From Candidatus Saccharimonadota bacterium (GTDB lineage Bacteria; Patescibacteriota; Saccharimonadia; Saccharimonadales; SLHW01), in NCBI GenBank assembly GCA_007135955.1, contig SLHW01000001.1:1-28174 (forward strand): 28,174 bases of DNA, in the 5' to 3' direction. Under the pieces are notes generated by a model. It saw nothing but the letters and a program-made list of their open reading frames with translations. It searched no databases and was not told the origin of the DNA. Shown piece by piece: positions 1-7,926 of this stretch. Within the stretch, counting starts at the first letter, position 1. Each line of letters starts with the position of its first letter. A program made the position numbers and the translations under genes.

Positions 1-3
1 TTA

Positions 4-1374
4 TCACTTATTTATATATTTGTCAATGTAAGCCTGTACGTCAAATTTCCTTTTTAGCCCAGCGTACGTCATCGAGCGAATAGTCCCATACACCGAACGT
101 TCCTGCCATGGTCGATCGTGCAGACCAGCAACAGACCACAAAATACCAACATAGCCATTGGGATCGCCACCATCAATTGAATAAAAATCATTAAGATAAA
201 TGAGAGTATCTATTGCCGACTCAGCGCTGTCTGACCATTCGAGAACTTTTTTTGCCCAGTACATTCGCATATAGCCATGTATCTTGCCCGTTTGTCGTAG
301 TTGTTGCTGTGCAGCGTTCCAGGCCATGTCATGAGTTTTGGCTTGTTCAAACTCAGTTAATGAATAGATGTACTCACGATGGTCATTGGCATGCTTGGCG
401 ATTGTTTTTTGCGCCCATTCTGGTGCTCCAACTAATGAGTCGTAGGACTGGTTATAGTAACAATAATTATCAGATAGCTCTTTACGGACACCCATCTCTT
501 CGAGCAAGGCTTCGTAATCTTCACGTAGTTTTGGGGTTTTTTCTGCTACAAAACTAGCCTCCAGTAATATCCGCAAACTACTGATCTGGCCAAAATGTAG
601 GTACGGGCTGAGGCTGCTGAGACCATCAACAGTAGGATCGTTTCGCTTGCTAGCATAGCCGTCTAAGCGATTAATCAAAAAGTCCTGTAAGGCGTCCCTG
701 GCAGCTTGCTCACCCGGAGTAAAGCCATGATTAACGCCAGCAGACGTATAATCTATTTGATTTTTCAGGCTTTGAAAATCTGAGGCCTTCATTTTTAGTT
801 TTGATAAAGCGGTAGATGATTGTAGTGAATCAGGCTCAACAAAGCACTTATCAAGTTGCCTATGAAACTTAGGCCGAAAAGTGCGAGCTGCGTATTCCTG
901 TTTATTACTAGCTTGCCAGAGCGGTACGATATTGTGTGTATCGACTACATAAACTGGCTGTTCAGCCTGCTTAGCAAATTGCAGTCGTAATTTGGTCGGT
1001 AATTGCAGTGGGCTCATATCAAAGTAGACCGCAGCCGGCCGATACTGATTAACAAAATCTCTATATACCTCAAAAGGGTTGCCTACCTGAACAACCAGCG
1101 GAATATTATGCTGTTGCAGTGCCAAGCTCAGCTCTTGAAGGCCATCGAGCATAAAATCAACATACTCTTTAGCTCGCTTGGTTGATTTGGGGTACAGGGC
1201 AAAGCCAACGATTAACGGAAGTGTGAGCTCGATGGCTTTGTTTTGGGCTATTAGAAGTGCATGGTTATCGTGCAGACGTTGGTCGCGGCTCATGATGTAG
1301 AGAACGCTCTTAACTTCATGTGGCGAAACTTGGACAGTGTTGAGTTGCTGTTGACGAGTAACCAGTGTTTCCAT
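4..1374 (-). CDS. phr: Class II CPD deoxyribodipyrimidine photolyase
   Basis: A 456-residue flavoprotein expected to split cyclobutane pyrimidine dimers with light, using FADH- in the cytoplasm. The N-terminal antenna-domain signature (YIMSRDQRLHDNHALL) and the C-terminal FAD-domain block (NGYVGILWSVAGLHDRPW, then SMTYAGLKRKFD) match class II photolyases rather than class I or cryptochromes, and length is normal for the class. The ATG start at 1374 has a strong Shine-Dalgarno (AAGGAGG, 7 nt upstream). It lies 15 nt after the 2H phosphoesterase stop, so it is probably the last gene of an obg-2H phosphoesterase-phr operon. The TGA stop is just inside the window. A light-repair enzyme suggests a light-exposed habitat for a small-genome organism; that is inference. 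Family assignment is confident, activity untested. Confidence 0.92.
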   Translation of the reverse strand: METLVTRQQQLNTVQVSPHEVKSVLYIMSRDQRLHDNHALLIAQNKAIELTLPLIVGFALYPKSTKRAKEYVDFMLDGLQELSLALQQHNIPLVVQVGNPFEVYRDFVNQYRPAAVYFDMSPLQLPTKLRLQFAKQAEQPVYVVDTHNIVPLWQASNKQEYAARTFRPKFHRQLDKCFVEPDSLQSSTALSKLKMKASDFQSLKNQIDYTSAGVNHGFTPGEQAARDALQDFLINRLDGYASKRNDPTVDGLSSLSPYLHFGQISSLRILLEASFVAEKTPKLREDYEALLEEMGVRKELSDNYCYYNQSYDSLVGAPEWAQKTIAKHANDHREYIYSLTEFEQAKTHDMAWNAAQQQLRQTGKIHGYMRMYWAKKVLEWSDSAESAIDTLIYLNDFYSIDGGDPNGYVGILWSVAGLHDRPWQERSVYGTIRSMTYAGLKRKFDVQAYIDKYINK

Positions 1375-1389
1375 TTTGCAGCCTCCTTG

Positions 1390-1968
1390 TTAGCTGTAGC
1401 GGACAGGCATTACTTTGAACTGAAGCTCTGGCAACGAGGACGGGAAATCGTCTGGGATATGCCGTGCCGCCTTGATAAGCGAAATGTGTGGCGACAACGT
1501 CAATGCATAACGAAGGTTAAGGCTACCCTGCATAAATGGCACCGGATAACTGATGCCACAACTCTTAAGAAAAGAATTCAAATTAGCTAGGGCTGCTTTA
1601 TGCGCCTGGATAAGAGCCTGATCCGGCATGACCGTAAGCGCCAATACCGATGAACGATAGCCAAAAAACTCTAGCTTAGTTGGCTGAACTGCAACTTCGG
1701 CCGGCAGCGCCGCCTCACTAGTTTCTATAAATTGCTTGGCGGACTTAGTAAAGTCGCTCCAGATAAGCTTACTATTTTGTTGCGATAGTTCTCGAAAAAC
1801 ATCAGCAGCAATCCCAAAATGAATCACGGTTACGTGCAAGCGGTCTTGCTGGACAGGTCTTCCTTGTGGGTTGGCCTGCGTAGCCCTTTTTTGCCAATGT
1901 AGTAATTGCGACAAGGCCTCTTCATTTGGTTGGTATTGTAGATAAATGCGTTCCTTGGACGTAAGCAT
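1390..1968 (-). CDS. 2H phosphoesterase superfamily protein (2'-5' RNA ligase/LigT-like)
   Basis: A 192-residue protein with the two short His-x-Thr/Ser motifs that define the 2H phosphoesterase fold: HVT at residues 45-47 and HIS at 161-163, each in a hydrophobic strand. Such enzymes (LigT/ThpR, cyclic phosphodiesterases) act on 2',3'-cyclic or 2'-5' phosphodiester bonds in RNA or nucleotides; the substrate here cannot be told. No signal peptide or membrane helix, so cytoplasmic. The ATG overlaps the obg stop as TAATG, implying translational coupling, with GGAG five nt upstream. Sequence outside the two motifs is divergent from E. coli LigT, so only the superfamily is claimed. Confidence 0.75.
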   Translation of the reverse strand: MLTSKERIYLQYQPNEEALSQLLHWQKRATQANPQGRPVQQDRLHVTVIHFGIAADVFRELSQQNSKLIWSDFTKSAKQFIETSEAALPAEVAVQPTKLEFFGYRSSVLALTVMPDQALIQAHKAALANLNSFLKSCGISYPVPFMQGSLNLRYALTLSPHISLIKAARHIPDDFPSSLPELQFKVMPVRYS

Positions 1969-3251
1969 TAGTACTCCAGTGTAATAATGTTGGCAACATC
2001 AATGCGGTCACCCGGCTCGATACCTTTGCGCTCTAGTTCGTGCATGATACCCATTTTGCGCATAATATCACGCAATCGAGCGACTGCCGGTTCGCTTGCT
2101 TCATCAGTTTTGTGAGCAAAGCGTTCGATTTTTTTGCCAGTTACGATATATTTTTTCTTTTTCTGAATGATTTGCCAAGAATCTTCGGCATCGGGAAGAG
2201 TTATGACTGGTGTGGTGTCCGCTGTAGTTACTAGTTCTTCAGGGATGGCTGCCGCTTTTACCTCATCTACCAACAGAGTGAGCTCACGAAGCAAATCGCT
2301 GATACCCTGTTTTGCTTGTGCAGAAATTGCGACAACCTTGACATTTTTAGGCAGCACCTGACGCAAGGAAGCTTTTCGATCTGTAATTAACTCATCATCA
2401 AGGCCCTCGATTTTGGTAATAGCCACAATTTGCGGCTTCGTGGTTAGGTCTACTTTATATGAAGCAAGCTCAGTCTGTATCGTCTGATACGCTGCAATGA
2501 TATCATCCTGATAGGCATCGACTAGATGCAGTAGCACACTCGTTCTTTCAATGTGACGCAAAAAATCATCACCGAGACCTTTGCCGTGACTGGCGCCCTC
2601 GATTAATCCCGGGATGTCGGCAAATAGCAGGCTCGTCTGATTATCAATGTCGACCACACCCAGGTTGGGCTGTAGCGTCGTAAACGGATAATTTGCAATC
2701 TCTGGTCGAGCGTTACTGACAACTGAAAGAAGTGTTGATTTGCCAGCATTCGGCAAGCCAACCAATCCAACATCTGCAATCATTTTAAGCTCAAAGCTTA
2801 CGATTCGCTCTTCACCGGGCACACCCTTTTCGGCTATACGAGGCGCTTGACGAGTTGAAGAAGTAAAGTGAGCATTGCCAAAACCGCCAGCACCACCCTG
2901 TGCAACGACAACAATCTGATTTGGTTCTGTTATGTCAGCAACTAGTTGATTGGTCTGAATATCTAGAACCTCTGTGCCAACCGGGACGTCAATAATTAAA
3001 TCTGAGGCGCTTTTACCTCGACGTTTTCGCTTGCCACCACTTTGACCACTATCCGCCTTGAGCTCTTTTTGGTGACGAAACCGCGCTAGGGTATGTTGAT
3101 TGTCCTTGCCTCGAAGCAATACATCGCCACCTTTTCCGCCATCACCACCATCAGGCCCGCCACGATCAACGTATTTCTCGTGCCGAAAACTAACCACGCC
3201 GGGTCCACCGTCGCCCGCTTTGATTGTTACTTGTGCCGTATCTACAAACAT
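1968..3251 (-). CDS. obgE: GTPase Obg/CgtA (ribosome assembly)
   Basis: A 427-residue Obg GTPase, involved in large ribosomal subunit maturation and stress control. Domains in order: glycine-rich Obg fold (about 1-158, with KAGDGGPG and GGPDGGDGGKGGDV), G domain (G1 GLPNAGKS at 165-172, G3 DIPG at 212-215, G5 SA near 310), and a C-terminal OCT domain (about 350-427). The G4 motif, normally NKxD, reads TKIE at 279-282, an unusual guanine-contact site. The start is ATG at 3251 with no Shine-Dalgarno; a perfect TATAAT sits exactly 9 nt upstream, so the message is probably leaderless. It is followed by coupled 2H phosphoesterase and photolyase genes. Confidence 0.97.
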   Translation of the reverse strand: MFVDTAQVTIKAGDGGPGVVSFRHEKYVDRGGPDGGDGGKGGDVLLRGKDNQHTLARFRHQKELKADSGQSGGKRKRRGKSASDLIIDVPVGTEVLDIQTNQLVADITEPNQIVVVAQGGAGGFGNAHFTSSTRQAPRIAEKGVPGEERIVSFELKMIADVGLVGLPNAGKSTLLSVVSNARPEIANYPFTTLQPNLGVVDIDNQTSLLFADIPGLIEGASHGKGLGDDFLRHIERTSVLLHLVDAYQDDIIAAYQTIQTELASYKVDLTTKPQIVAITKIEGLDDELITDRKASLRQVLPKNVKVVAISAQAKQGISDLLRELTLLVDEVKAAAIPEELVTTADTTPVITLPDAEDSWQIIQKKKKYIVTGKKIERFAHKTDEASEPAVARLRDIMRKMGIMHELERKGIEPGDRIDVANIITLEY

Positions 3252-3260
3252 ACGGTTCGT

Positions 3261-3266
3261 ATTATA
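3261..3266 (-). promoter_or_regulatory. -10 box (TATAAT) of a probable leaderless obg promoter
   Basis: On the minus strand TATAAT is followed by 9 nt and then the obg ATG. There is no Shine-Dalgarno. No good -35 hexamer is visible at 16-18 nt. The spacing would place the transcript start within about 0-3 nt of the ATG. Confidence 0.6.
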
Positions 3267-3277
3267 CAGTTAATTGT

Positions 3278-4438
3278 TTAATTTCGGTGAATATAGAACT
3301 GATAGGTAGAGGCTGGCACCCAGCCACTGGTACCAACTCGGTTAAAGCCAGCTAAGCCATTCATGTCAGAATAGCGAATCATCGAACGATCTTCTGAGAC
3401 TTCTTCAACTACAGCTACATGACCAAGCCAGTGCATAGAGGTTGTTTGGGCGATAGAGCCTGGCCGCGGTGTCGCATCTACGCTCCATCCGGGCGTTGCT
3501 CTAGCACCAGCCGCCCAGTTACGAGCGTTACCCCAGTTAGTTGGTACTGATACCCGACTAGCGACATAATAGGTGCAGTATCCCGGAACATAGCCGTTAT
3601 ATCCATAAATGGCACCGCTACCAAAAGAAAAACCATAATATGATACGGCGGCCGCCTGCTGCACTCGACGCTCACCATCCGGTATCACGATCCGTTCCCC
3701 AACCTGAAGACCCTCTATCTCTGCATCATTAAATCGAATAATAATCTTTTCGTCTGCGCTAAATCTCTGGGCAAGCTTCTCTGGAGTGTCATCAGCCTGG
3801 ACAGTGTAGACGATACCGTCGATCGGTGGAATAACAAGTTGTTGGCCGGTTCGAAGTGATTCCCAGCTCGCAAGATCATTTGACCAACGGATTGAATCCG
3901 ATGTTACGCCAAACCGATTAGCTAAACTGCCGACGGTATCCCCCTCTTGAACGGTGTACGAAACGATGTCGTCCTTAGTTTTGATGTCGGTGTTCATAAT
4001 CTTTGGATTGGCTACCAAGGTATCATCGTGCGAAACAACTGAGCTACTCGAAGATACGCTGTCAGCTTGGTTAGTAACAGCAATAGCAGTCTCCATTTGT
4101 GCCATACGTGAAACATGAACAGCGATTTCAGTTGATGATAATTGATCAAGTGGGTTAGCCGCCTGAGTATTGCTGCTACCGTCAGCGGAAAGTAATGCAA
4201 CTTGCGGGCTTACTACTGTGCTGGCCGTATTGGCACTCGTGACAAAATACACTGCACCGCCAAGCATTAGTACATTTATGCTTATTAAGCTATAGCGAAT
4301 AATGCGCTTACGATTACGCCGAACAAATGCTCTATAAGCACGTCGGAGATGACGGCGGACGCTAGATGATGATTTTTCTTTACGCTTCGTCAGCGTATGT
4401 GTAATGCTACGAATGGTGTTCTCCTGTCCGTAATACAA
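3278..4438 (-). CDS. Membrane-anchored peptidoglycan hydrolase, two LysM repeats plus CHAP domain
   Basis: Up to 386 residues. A very basic N-terminus (KR/RR-rich, 18-46) precedes one membrane helix (about 48-67), a Ser/Thr/Ala-rich linker, LysM 1 (about 160-204), LysM 2 (about 210-253) and a CHAP domain (about 280-386). CHAP catalytic residues are visible: Cys288 in GYCTYY and His340 in GHVAVVE. LysM binds peptidoglycan; CHAP is an amidase or endopeptidase, so this likely remodels the wall outside the membrane. No ATG exists before the membrane helix. The coordinates use a TTG start, but an AGGAG lies 6 nt before an in-frame ATT at 4414, which may be the true start. It follows mltG after about 270 nt and probably has its own promoter (4582-4609). 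Confidence 0.88.
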   Translation of the reverse strand: MYYGQENTIRSITHTLTKRKEKSSSSVRRHLRRAYRAFVRRNRKRIIRYSLISINVLMLGGAVYFVTSANTASTVVSPQVALLSADGSSNTQAANPLDQLSSTEIAVHVSRMAQMETAIAVTNQADSVSSSSSVVSHDDTLVANPKIMNTDIKTKDDIVSYTVQEGDTVGSLANRFGVTSDSIRWSNDLASWESLRTGQQLVIPPIDGIVYTVQADDTPEKLAQRFSADEKIIIRFNDAEIEGLQVGERIVIPDGERRVQQAAAVSYYGFSFGSGAIYGYNGYVPGYCTYYVASRVSVPTNWGNARNWAAGARATPGWSVDATPRPGSIAQTTSMHWLGHVAVVEEVSEDRSMIRYSDMNGLAGFNRVGTSGWVPASTYQFYIHRN

Positions 4439-4448
4439 TCGGACTGAG

Positions 4449-4511
4449 GGATATATCAGAATTAGTTAACTTATAAATTACTTCGTTAGTTATGTGCTTT
4501 ATGATATATCC
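4449..4511. repeat. Perfect 10-bp inverted repeat in the LysM-CHAP gene leader
   Basis: Arms GGATATATCA (4449-4458) and TGATATATCC (4502-4511) are exact reverse complements separated by 43 nt. They fall between the putative promoter and the start of the LysM-CHAP gene. They could form a long-range RNA stem or a two-site operator. The arms are AT-rich, so chance cannot be excluded. Confidence 0.5.
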
Positions 4512-4581
4512 GGTACCTAGAAACAGCTCTGTCTTCTTACAAATTACTACATTAAACAGTAGTGTTTTAGATACCACAAGA

Positions 4582-4609
4582 ATTATAACAATTTTAACTA
4601 AAAAATCAA
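4582..4609 (-). promoter_or_regulatory. Candidate sigma70-type promoter for the LysM-CHAP gene
   Basis: On the minus strand, -35 TTGATT (4604-4609) and a perfect -10 TATAAT (4582-4587) are separated by 16 nt. The predicted transcript starts near 4575, giving a leader of about 140-160 nt that contains the inverted repeat at 4449-4511. It lies in the only long non-coding gap of this cluster. Confidence 0.5.
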
Positions 4610-4710
4610 TAGGTTTTTTACTTCTCCACCCCTGTAGACTATCTGTTCCATGTAATCGCACTACACCTGTAATCGTATTATCTCTAGAAACAATACGGCA
4701 GGGAAGATGT

Positions 4711-5805
4711 TTAGTGTGGTTGAGAGCAGCGAATCGGGCAATATTGCTGGACATTTTGTTCATGTTGCTGAAGCGTAGTTGAAAAATAGTTTACACACGG
4801 CTCGTCAATATCCGGCAAGCAGCCATCTGCTGATACGAAATAGAGATAGTTAGTATCTGCGGGTTGAGCAACTGCCTGCAAGCTTGATTCTGAAACATTG
4901 CTGATTGGCGACGGAGGCAAGCCATCATTTCGGTAAGTGTTATATTCTGAGTTATAGGTTGGGTGCTCGTTTGGATCAAGTCCTGCCAATACTGCTCCGT
5001 ACCTAGCTGTAGCGTTGGATTCCAGGCGAACTCCTTCCGCTAGGCGGCTGTAAAACACTTGAGCGACTTGTGGTCGATCATCGGGATTTTTATTGCTAAC
5101 TTCGCGTTCAACAATCGATGCTAGTATGATGCCCTCGTGAACCGTTAAACCTTGGCCCTTTATACCTTCTCGTATATCTGGCGTTAATCGTGTTGCCATT
5201 TCGTCAAGTGACCACTCGATAATTTCTTGAACGGTAGTTGTTTCTTCGATTCGAAAGGTTTCAGGGTATAGGTAACCTTCCAGGCTAGCGGTGGCTGGCT
5301 TGTCAGCCAAAGCTGGATGGTCTTGATACAAGGCTGGATCGAAGGCCGCCTCAACTTCTTCTGGAGAAAAACCTTCATTGATTAAAGCTACTTGTATTTG
5401 ATCAATTCGCCGCTCCGGCAGTATGGTAATGGTTAGTGTATCTGATTCGGTCTGGCCGGTAATAATTGCTGCAATTTCGCTAACCGGTTGACTGGGGCTA
5501 ATCGCATAAGTGCCGGCTCGTATGTCACCCCGTAAGCCCTCGCTTCTTAAGTGCCAAGAGAATGCCCAAGCCGCCCGAATTAAGCCAGCCTCCTCGAGCT
5601 TGTTAGCGACAGTTTGAGCACTATCGCCAGCACTTATTTCAAATAATCGTACATCTTCTGAAGTAGTGACTGGTTCGAGCTGTTGCTGATAATATCTCTG
5701 CGCTCCAAATAATGCTGCTCCGAGTATTAAAACAATACCAATGGTGCTCAATAAAATTACCAGAGGTTTAGATAAGCCTGATGATGATTTAAGCGAATAG
5801 CTCAC
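4711..5805 (-). CDS. mltG: Endolytic murein transglycosylase MltG (YceG)
   Basis: A 364-residue inner-membrane lytic transglycosylase that cleaves nascent glycan strands. An N-terminal membrane helix (about 14-35) is followed by a small LysM-like/linker domain and the YceG catalytic domain with SIVERE at 230-235; Glu233 matches the catalytic glutamate of the family. GYLYPETF (177-184) is a further family block. Two usually conserved motifs deviate: LESNATARYG, where the first Asn is usually Asp, and GLPPSPISN, where GLPPGPI is usual. The GTG start at 5805 has AGGAGG 6 nt upstream and overlaps the ruvX end by 17 nt. It belongs to the ftsA-to-LysM-CHAP envelope cluster. Confidence 0.93.
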   Translation of the reverse strand: MSYSLKSSSGLSKPLVILLSTIGIVLILGAALFGAQRYYQQQLEPVTTSEDVRLFEISAGDSAQTVANKLEEAGLIRAAWAFSWHLRSEGLRGDIRAGTYAISPSQPVSEIAAIITGQTESDTLTITILPERRIDQIQVALINEGFSPEEVEAAFDPALYQDHPALADKPATASLEGYLYPETFRIEETTTVQEIIEWSLDEMATRLTPDIREGIKGQGLTVHEGIILASIVEREVSNKNPDDRPQVAQVFYSRLAEGVRLESNATARYGAVLAGLDPNEHPTYNSEYNTYRNDGLPPSPISNVSESSLQAVAQPADTNYLYFVSADGCLPDIDEPCVNYFSTTLQQHEQNVQQYCPIRCSQPH

Positions 5806-6229
5806 GGTGTGCCTCCTGTTGTAAAAAATCGTCTAAGATGTAGGTTGCCGCCAAGGCATCGACTGAACCAGCTGGACCCCTACGGATTTTTTTATGCTGG
5901 CTCAACTCCTGGGTTGCCTTCTTAGACGTGCCGGCTTCATCCTGAAAATAAATTGGTAGGGCTGTGCTCTCTTGTAGCTTTTTAGTGAAGTTCCGCACCT
6001 GCTTGGTTTGCTGGGTGTCTTCACTGCTTAAGTTGCGTGGTAAGCCAACGACCACTGCTACAGCTGATTCAGTATCAAAAATTTCAGCAAGCCTGTCGTA
6101 TACCCTAACATCATTAACCACAACATCACAAGGCACTGGAAAAAAACTGCCAACTGTAGCCCGAGCAACACCTATACGTACATCACCTACATCCAGACCA
6201 ATAACAGTACGATTCTTTAAAACGTTCAC
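5789..6229 (-). CDS. ruvX: YqgF/RuvX-family RNase H-fold nuclease (putative pre-16S rRNA nuclease / Holliday junction resolvase)
   Basis: A 146-residue protein of the YqgF family, cytoplasmic, linked to 16S rRNA 5'-end maturation and, in other work, Holliday junction resolution. Visible landmarks: GLDVGDVRIGVA near the N-terminus (first catalytic Asp), VVGLPRNLS in the middle, the QDEAGTSKKA block carrying the acidic pair, and DALAATYILDDFL at the C-terminus (last catalytic Asp). Length is typical. It starts with GTG whose GTGA overlaps the stop of the upstream baseplate-J-like gene, and its own end overlaps mltG by 17 nt. A yqgF-mltG pairing is also common in other bacteria, which supports both calls. 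Confidence 0.92.
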   Translation of the reverse strand: MNVLKNRTVIGLDVGDVRIGVARATVGSFFPVPCDVVVNDVRVYDRLAEIFDTESAVAVVVGLPRNLSSEDTQQTKQVRNFTKKLQESTALPIYFQDEAGTSKKATQELSQHKKIRRGPAGSVDALAATYILDDFLQQEAHRELFA

Positions 6230-7926
6230 TCTAGCTCTGTTGAGTCCTCGTTATCAAAATCTGGGTCAGGTTCTAGGTCAGGCTGATCGCCTGCTTGCAA
6301 TATGGTTATAGTGACTTTACCTGGATCGTTGGGCGTCGTGAAGACATAGAACGGTTCGTAGCTAATCTGTACATCACGCACTCCATCACGTAAGAAAATC
6401 GTTGACTCGGTTTCACTTCGACTCAGCCCTGCTACTTCTTCGGCTAAAGCCTCAGTATCGATTTCTGCGCCGATAGACACGATTGTCCTGAGTCGCAAGC
6501 GGGTCGTATCTCCATCACGCGAAACAATACGAAGAGTTGCTTGTTCGAGACCGTCATCAACAATCGACTGTCGGTCAAAATCAAACTCTTCACCAAGCTG
6601 TAATCGGATAAGCTCCCGTACATCTTCTCGACCAACACCAAGCATGGCATACTCTGCAGTTAAGCTAACGGTTACCTCGTCGGTTTGATCACCTGACTCG
6701 TGTGAGCTTGATGTGCTGCTATCTCGCTCCTCAAAGCTTTCCAGTATCGGCACTAGGTCTTCAGCCTCAAGAGCCTCTTCTAGTTCAACTTCAGCTTTTG
6801 GACTGGCAGCCTGCTTTAGTTGCTCGCGGCCAGTAGTTATATCGCGAGAAGTAACCGCAGGCTTAATATCATCGCTTCCGCCAGACATGTTTGATCCATC
6901 TCCAAATACCGTATTTGATGGGAAACCTGCCACCGTATAGCTGGTTGAGCTAATGTTGTAGTCAGCGCCTAGCTCATCAGCTTCTACTGAGATGGTTTCA
7001 GACTCGTCTTCAAGGCAGTTCGCTGGCTGAAATGGAGGTGTTCGATTACTAGGGCTAATGGTTACCGTTTCTCGACTACGAAAAACAAATCCATTTGAAG
7101 AAGTCATAGCCGTACCGCTACTAATAGTTACTGATTGGCTGTCACAGTTCGTTACAGTAACCTGACCACTCGCACGATCACCAACATTGACTTCGCCGGT
7201 TGCTTCAACTGCTACCTCATCTTGAAATGTATACGTTAGCCGAGTTGCCGGGATAGCAACGCTCTCTTCATCTAACCCATCTAGGCCAAGCACCGCATCA
7301 AACTCTAGTGTTTCTGCAACATTCTGAGTACTTGTCTCGACTGTTATCTCGGCGCGAGGCAGTACAAATGCTGCTACGTACCACCCAATAATCAAAAGAA
7401 CCAGAAGCACGCCACCCAATATTAACCACAGTCTAAATTTATTAAAGTTTGGTACCTTGATGCCAGACTTTTTCTTTTTTGGTTTTTTGGCGCCTTCGTC
7501 TTCGAGGCTTAGGTCTGGTAAGTCACCAAGGTCGATTGTGTCTTGTTCTTCGGTAGCTTTAGCTGCTAGCTCGCCGACTGGCTGATTCGGATCAACCTCA
7601 TCGTCAGCTGTTTGCTTAGGTGTAGATTTCGGCGCGTCAGGGATATACGGTTTTGATTCAGTCGTACGCGCAACGTGAATCCCAGCAGCTCCCGCGAGCG
7701 GTAGGATTGTTTTGTCACTCGTTATGAGTACGCTACGTTTTTTGGCTTTTTGAGCAGCTTTTTTTAGTAATTTTATATTGATAACGGACTGAAAGGCCGG
7801 TGCTCGTTTCGGGAGCACAATAGCAACAATCTTGCCTTCAGTATCTTGCATGCGTGCAATTACCGACGTGATTTCATCGCCTGTGTCAACGTACAGGATC
7901 GATTTTTTCTGATTCGTTTCGCTCAT
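6226..7926 (-). CDS. Membrane-anchored baseplate J-like domain protein
   Basis: A 566-residue protein with three parts. Residues 1-90 form a compact cytoplasmic alpha/beta domain (IVAIVLPKRAP, VINIKLLKKAAQKA, SVLITSD) of a type I recall from other CPR genomes. An acidic linker (100-145) and a Lys-rich stretch (148-153) lead to one membrane helix (about 164-189). The outer part contains a region resembling the phage baseplate J family (about 235-350: ASGQVTVTN, SSGTAM, VFRSRETVTI, and a late EADELGADYNIS). The C-terminal 200 residues are acidic and unidentified. Its ATG overlaps the ftsA stop (ATGA) and its stop overlaps the ruvX start (GTGA). No phage genes surround it. Function unknown. Confidence 0.72.
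   Translation of the reverse strand: MSETNQKKSILYVDTGDEITSVIARMQDTEGKIVAIVLPKRAPAFQSVINIKLLKKAAQKAKKRSVLITSDKTILPLAGAAGIHVARTTESKPYIPDAPKSTPKQTADDEVDPNQPVGELAAKATEEQDTIDLGDLPDLSLEDEGAKKPKKKKSGIKVPNFNKFRLWLILGGVLLVLLIIGWYVAAFVLPRAEITVETSTQNVAETLEFDAVLGLDGLDEESVAIPATRLTYTFQDEVAVEATGEVNVGDRASGQVTVTNCDSQSVTISSGTAMTSSNGFVFRSRETVTISPSNRTPPFQPANCLEDESETISVEADELGADYNISSTSYTVAGFPSNTVFGDGSNMSGGSDDIKPAVTSRDITTGREQLKQAASPKAEVELEEALEAEDLVPILESFEERDSSTSSSHESGDQTDEVTVSLTAEYAMLGVGREDVRELIRLQLGEEFDFDRQSIVDDGLEQATLRIVSRDGDTTRLRLRTIVSIGAEIDTEALAEEVAGLSRSETESTIFLRDGVRDVQISYEPFYVFTTPNDPGKVTITILQAGDQPDLEPDPDFDNEDSTELE

Larger units (their letters stand above)
4439..4710. other. Intergenic region between mltG and the LysM-CHAP gene
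   Basis: About 270 AT-rich nt, the longest non-coding gap in the window. It holds the candidate promoter, the inverted repeat, a direct repeat of CGATTACA on the minus strand (about 4650-4680), and a 6-bp stem (CGTATT/AATACG) shortly after the mltG stop. I see no tRNA cloverleaf and no convincing terminator. Open frames cross it on both strands but look spurious. Confidence 0.5.

Noticed and set aside
4439..4710. tRNA or known riboswitch in the longest gap
   Set aside because: No cloverleaf or T-loop consensus (GGTTCGAATCC type) on either strand, and no match to a riboswitch core I know, including the c-di-AMP ydaO class.
4407..4763. 118-codon minus-strand open frame spanning the mltG/LysM-CHAP gap
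   Set aside because: It begins inside mltG, ends inside the LysM-CHAP gene, has no Shine-Dalgarno at its start, and its translation looks like random AT-rich sequence. The promoter and inverted repeat explain the gap better.
4492..4782. 96-codon plus-strand open frame
   Set aside because: Antisense to the end of mltG, no ribosome site, no recognisable motif; it shares the same AT-rich gap.
6226..7926. Prophage or contractile-tail cluster around the baseplate-J-like gene
   Set aside because: The gene is flanked and overlapped by ftsA and ruvX, has a membrane helix, and no other tail, capsid or integrase gene is present.
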